This document shows, piece after piece, positions 19,014 to 20,435 of a stretch of 20,435 nucleotides of DNA (position 1 is the stretch's first letter; each line of letters starts with the position of its first letter). The translations under genes and the position numbers were made by a program. Location of the stretch: positions 1-20,435 of the IMG/VR virus record IMGVR_UViG_3300042154_001073. One strand, written 5' to 3'. The stretch comes from a virus. A model generated the notes under the pieces. The model was not told where the DNA came from, did no database searches, and saw only the letters and a program-made list of their open reading frames with translations.

Positions 19014-20435
19014 TTAGAGCTTGCAAGATTCACAGTCTTCTTCGTCATCAAAGTTAATAGGCTCTAACATTGTTGGCGCAATTTCAGCAGCCATCTTACT
19101 GCCTGCTTTGTTAATCAAACTATAGTAGAAAGTTTTTAAGCCCCACATGTGTGACTGCATTAAATTCTTAGCAATCAACGTAGTTGGCACTTTGCGATCC
19201 GCGAAGTGCGCTGGGTTGTAGAATGTGTTAGTGCTGATTGATTGGTCCACATAGGCTGCGATCACCGCACTAGTCTTTAAATAGCCTTCACAATCTTTTT
19301 GTTCCCACATGAGTTGATATTTGTTCTTTAACTTATGGTACTCAGGTACAACCTGTACAAATGATCCTGCCTTACTTTCTTTAACGCTAATCAAGCTCAT
19401 GGGCATTTCTATGCCATTGGTGCTGTTAATGACAACACTTGAGCTTTCAACTGGAGCAACTGCCATTTGAGTAGCATTACGAACACCATGTTCTTTCATT
19501 TGACCACGTAGTGTTTCCCAATCTAGTTCCGGAGCAAAGTCTGTTAGTTCATTAGCACCTTTAGCACGAGTCTCCCATGGGAAGGTTCCTTTACCATATC
19601 TTGTGTGGTCGCTGCCTTCACAACGACCACGTTCCTTGGCCAGTTCAACTGACGCTTCAGTTAGATAGAACGCTTGATGTTCCATCCACGATTTAACTTC
19701 AGCTAACGAATCTTTCTCTCCATACTTCAAACTACGTTTGGCATGCCAGTAGGCTAGATTAGTAATACCAATACCCAGGGGGCGAATTTCATCATTGCTC
19801 AACTTACTTTGAATACTCAGGAAGTCCTGGTAATCAAGGATATTGTTAAGACTGCGGTGAAGTATACGGCAAGCCCTACGCATATCTTCTGGATTACGGA
19901 AAGCTCCCCAGTTAATACTACCCAACGTGCATAAAGCAATGCGACCATCAGCATCATCGAGACGTTTAAAAGACTTAGTAGGTAATAGGATTTCACAGCA
20001 AAGGTTACTCTGGTAAATTGTATGATACTCTGGATCAAAAGGTCCTTGGTTCATGACGTTGTCAATGAACACTAGATAGATACGTCCTGTATCTGTACGT
20101 TCTTTTAAGATGCCACTCTTGAATACTTCTTCAGCACTCATTGTTTTCTTACGAAGTCCTGATTGCTTTTCGTACTTAACATACAGCTCTTCGAATCGTT
20201 CAGTATTTTGATAGAACGCTTCGTACAAGTCTGGCACTTCGTTAGGATCAAAGAATGTTATTTGTTCTTTGTTTTTAAATCGTCTCCAGAAGAAAGCACT
20301 AAGCACAACCCCATAATCCATATGACGGACTCGGGTTTCTTCTGTTCCTTGGTTGTTCTTAAGTACAATAAGATCATCAAACTGATGATGCCAAATAGGA
20401 TAAAATACAGTAGCACTTGCATTACGAATACCTCC
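19014..20435 (-). CDS. nrdA: Class Ia ribonucleotide reductase alpha subunit, N-terminus outside window
   Basis: The last 473 residues of NrdA are in view, starting at GGIRNASATVFYPIWHH (E. coli GGVRGGAATLFYPMWH). The active-site triplet of Asn, Cys and Glu is in QSNLCCEILLPT, matching E. coli Asn437, Cys439 and Glu441; the partner Cys lies in IALCTLGS (E. coli Cys462). The C-terminal tail ends CESCKL, a Cys-x-x-Cys pair instead of the CxxxxC of E. coli. The frame is open to the right edge. The N-terminal part, including any ATP cone, cannot be seen, and neither can its promoter. Confidence 0.96.
   Translation of the reverse strand, partial: GGIRNASATVFYPIWHHQFDDLIVLKNNQGTEETRVRHMDYGVVLSAFFWRRFKNKEQITFFDPNEVPDLYEAFYQNTERFEELYVKYEKQSGLRKKTMSAEEVFKSGILKERTDTGRIYLVFIDNVMNQGPFDPEYHTIYQSNLCCEILLPTKSFKRLDDADGRIALCTLGSINWGAFRNPEDMRRACRILHRSLNNILDYQDFLSIQSKLSNDEIRPLGIGITNLAYWHAKRSLKYGEKDSLAEVKSWMEHQAFYLTEASVELAKERGRCEGSDHTRYGKGTFPWETRAKGANELTDFAPELDWETLRGQMKEHGVRNATQMAVAPVESSSVVINSTNGIEMPMSLISVKESKAGSFVQVVPEYHKLKNKYQLMWEQKDCEGYLKTSAVIAAYVDQSISTNTFYNPAHFADRKVPTTLIAKNLMQSHMWGLKTFYYSLINKAGSKMAAEIAPTMLEPINFDDEEDCESCKL

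Noticed and set aside
1-20435. A bacterial chromosome instead of a phage
   Set aside because: PAAR, small virion proteins, late octamers, bS21, DexA-like exonuclease and nrdA-nrdB-glutaredoxin in overlapping one-strand order fit a T4-like phage better, even though dnaK, iscU and iscA are bacterial in look.
1-20435. tRNA genes, CRISPR arrays, insertion sequences, integrase or attachment sites
   Set aside because: I saw no cloverleaf, no spaced direct repeats of CRISPR type, no transposase or integrase and no terminal inverted repeats. All gaps between genes are below about 90 bases. A tRNAscan-SE run would settle the tRNA point.

Overview
This window looks like part of the genome of a large T4-like (myovirus) phage of an aquatic proteobacterium, related in gene content to pelagimyophages and marine cyanomyophages. 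Virion-type genes (a PAAR tail-tip protein, small structural proteins, a lysis-type SleB hydrolase) sit among phage nucleotide-metabolism genes (class Ia NrdA/NrdB, glutaredoxin, MazG-like, HAD nucleotidase, DEDDh exonuclease). An unusually rich set of host-like genes lies between them. Every convincing gene is on the minus strand, with short or overlapping junctions (ATGA, GTGA, TAATG), so the transcription order runs from high to low coordinates. The host is probably not a cyanobacterium: DnaK resembles betaproteobacterial DnaK and IscU/IscA resemble the proteobacterial ISC proteins. That host assignment is inference.

Layout in transcription order (right to left). 20435-16350: nrdA (5' part outside the window), a small coiled-coil protein, a class II aldolase, nrdB, a 55-residue ORF, glutaredoxin and an Sm-like small protein. 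16342-15296: a late virion block of two structural proteins and a PAAR tip protein. 15259-13563: HAD nucleotidase, a one-helix membrane protein, a histone H1/Hc1-like protein, iscU and iscA. 13493-10876: a basic phage protein, SleB cell-wall hydrolase, a three-helix membrane protein, then a tightly coupled cluster of four envelope proteins (small membrane peptide, LPP20-like lipoprotein, lipoprotein, secreted surface-antigen-like protein). 10855-8429: a structural protein, a membrane/coiled-coil protein with a candidate programmed -1 frameshift extension, and a hypothetical protein. 8442-7276: ribosomal protein bS21, exonuclease and MazG-like. 7211-3263: dnaK, hsp20, clpS, heme oxygenase and a PcyA/PcyX-type bilin reductase. 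3252-1: a 596-residue phage protein with a possible nuclease motif, a DUF3307 membrane protein, csgF and csgG (truncated by the window edge).

Two promoter classes can be read directly. Four near-consensus sigma-70 promoters (TTGACA/TTGACC, 17-18 bp spacer, TATAAT/TATACT/TATAGT) precede the exonuclease, the LPP20-cluster peptide, the basic protein upstream of sleB, and the HAD gene. Five T4-late-type octamers (NATAAATA) lie in front of virion genes, iscU, dnaK and the DUF3307 gene. Two of these octamers sit so close to an ATG lacking a Shine-Dalgarno that leaderless late mRNAs are possible.

Points most worth following up: the heme oxygenase plus bilin reductase cassette in a probable non-cyanobacterial phage; the CsgF-CsgG secretion pore without curli subunits; the A9-G slippery site joining the membrane protein to an ORF that has no start codon of its own; the DnaK-Hsp20-ClpS proteostasis block with repeated leader elements; and IscU-IscA without IscS.
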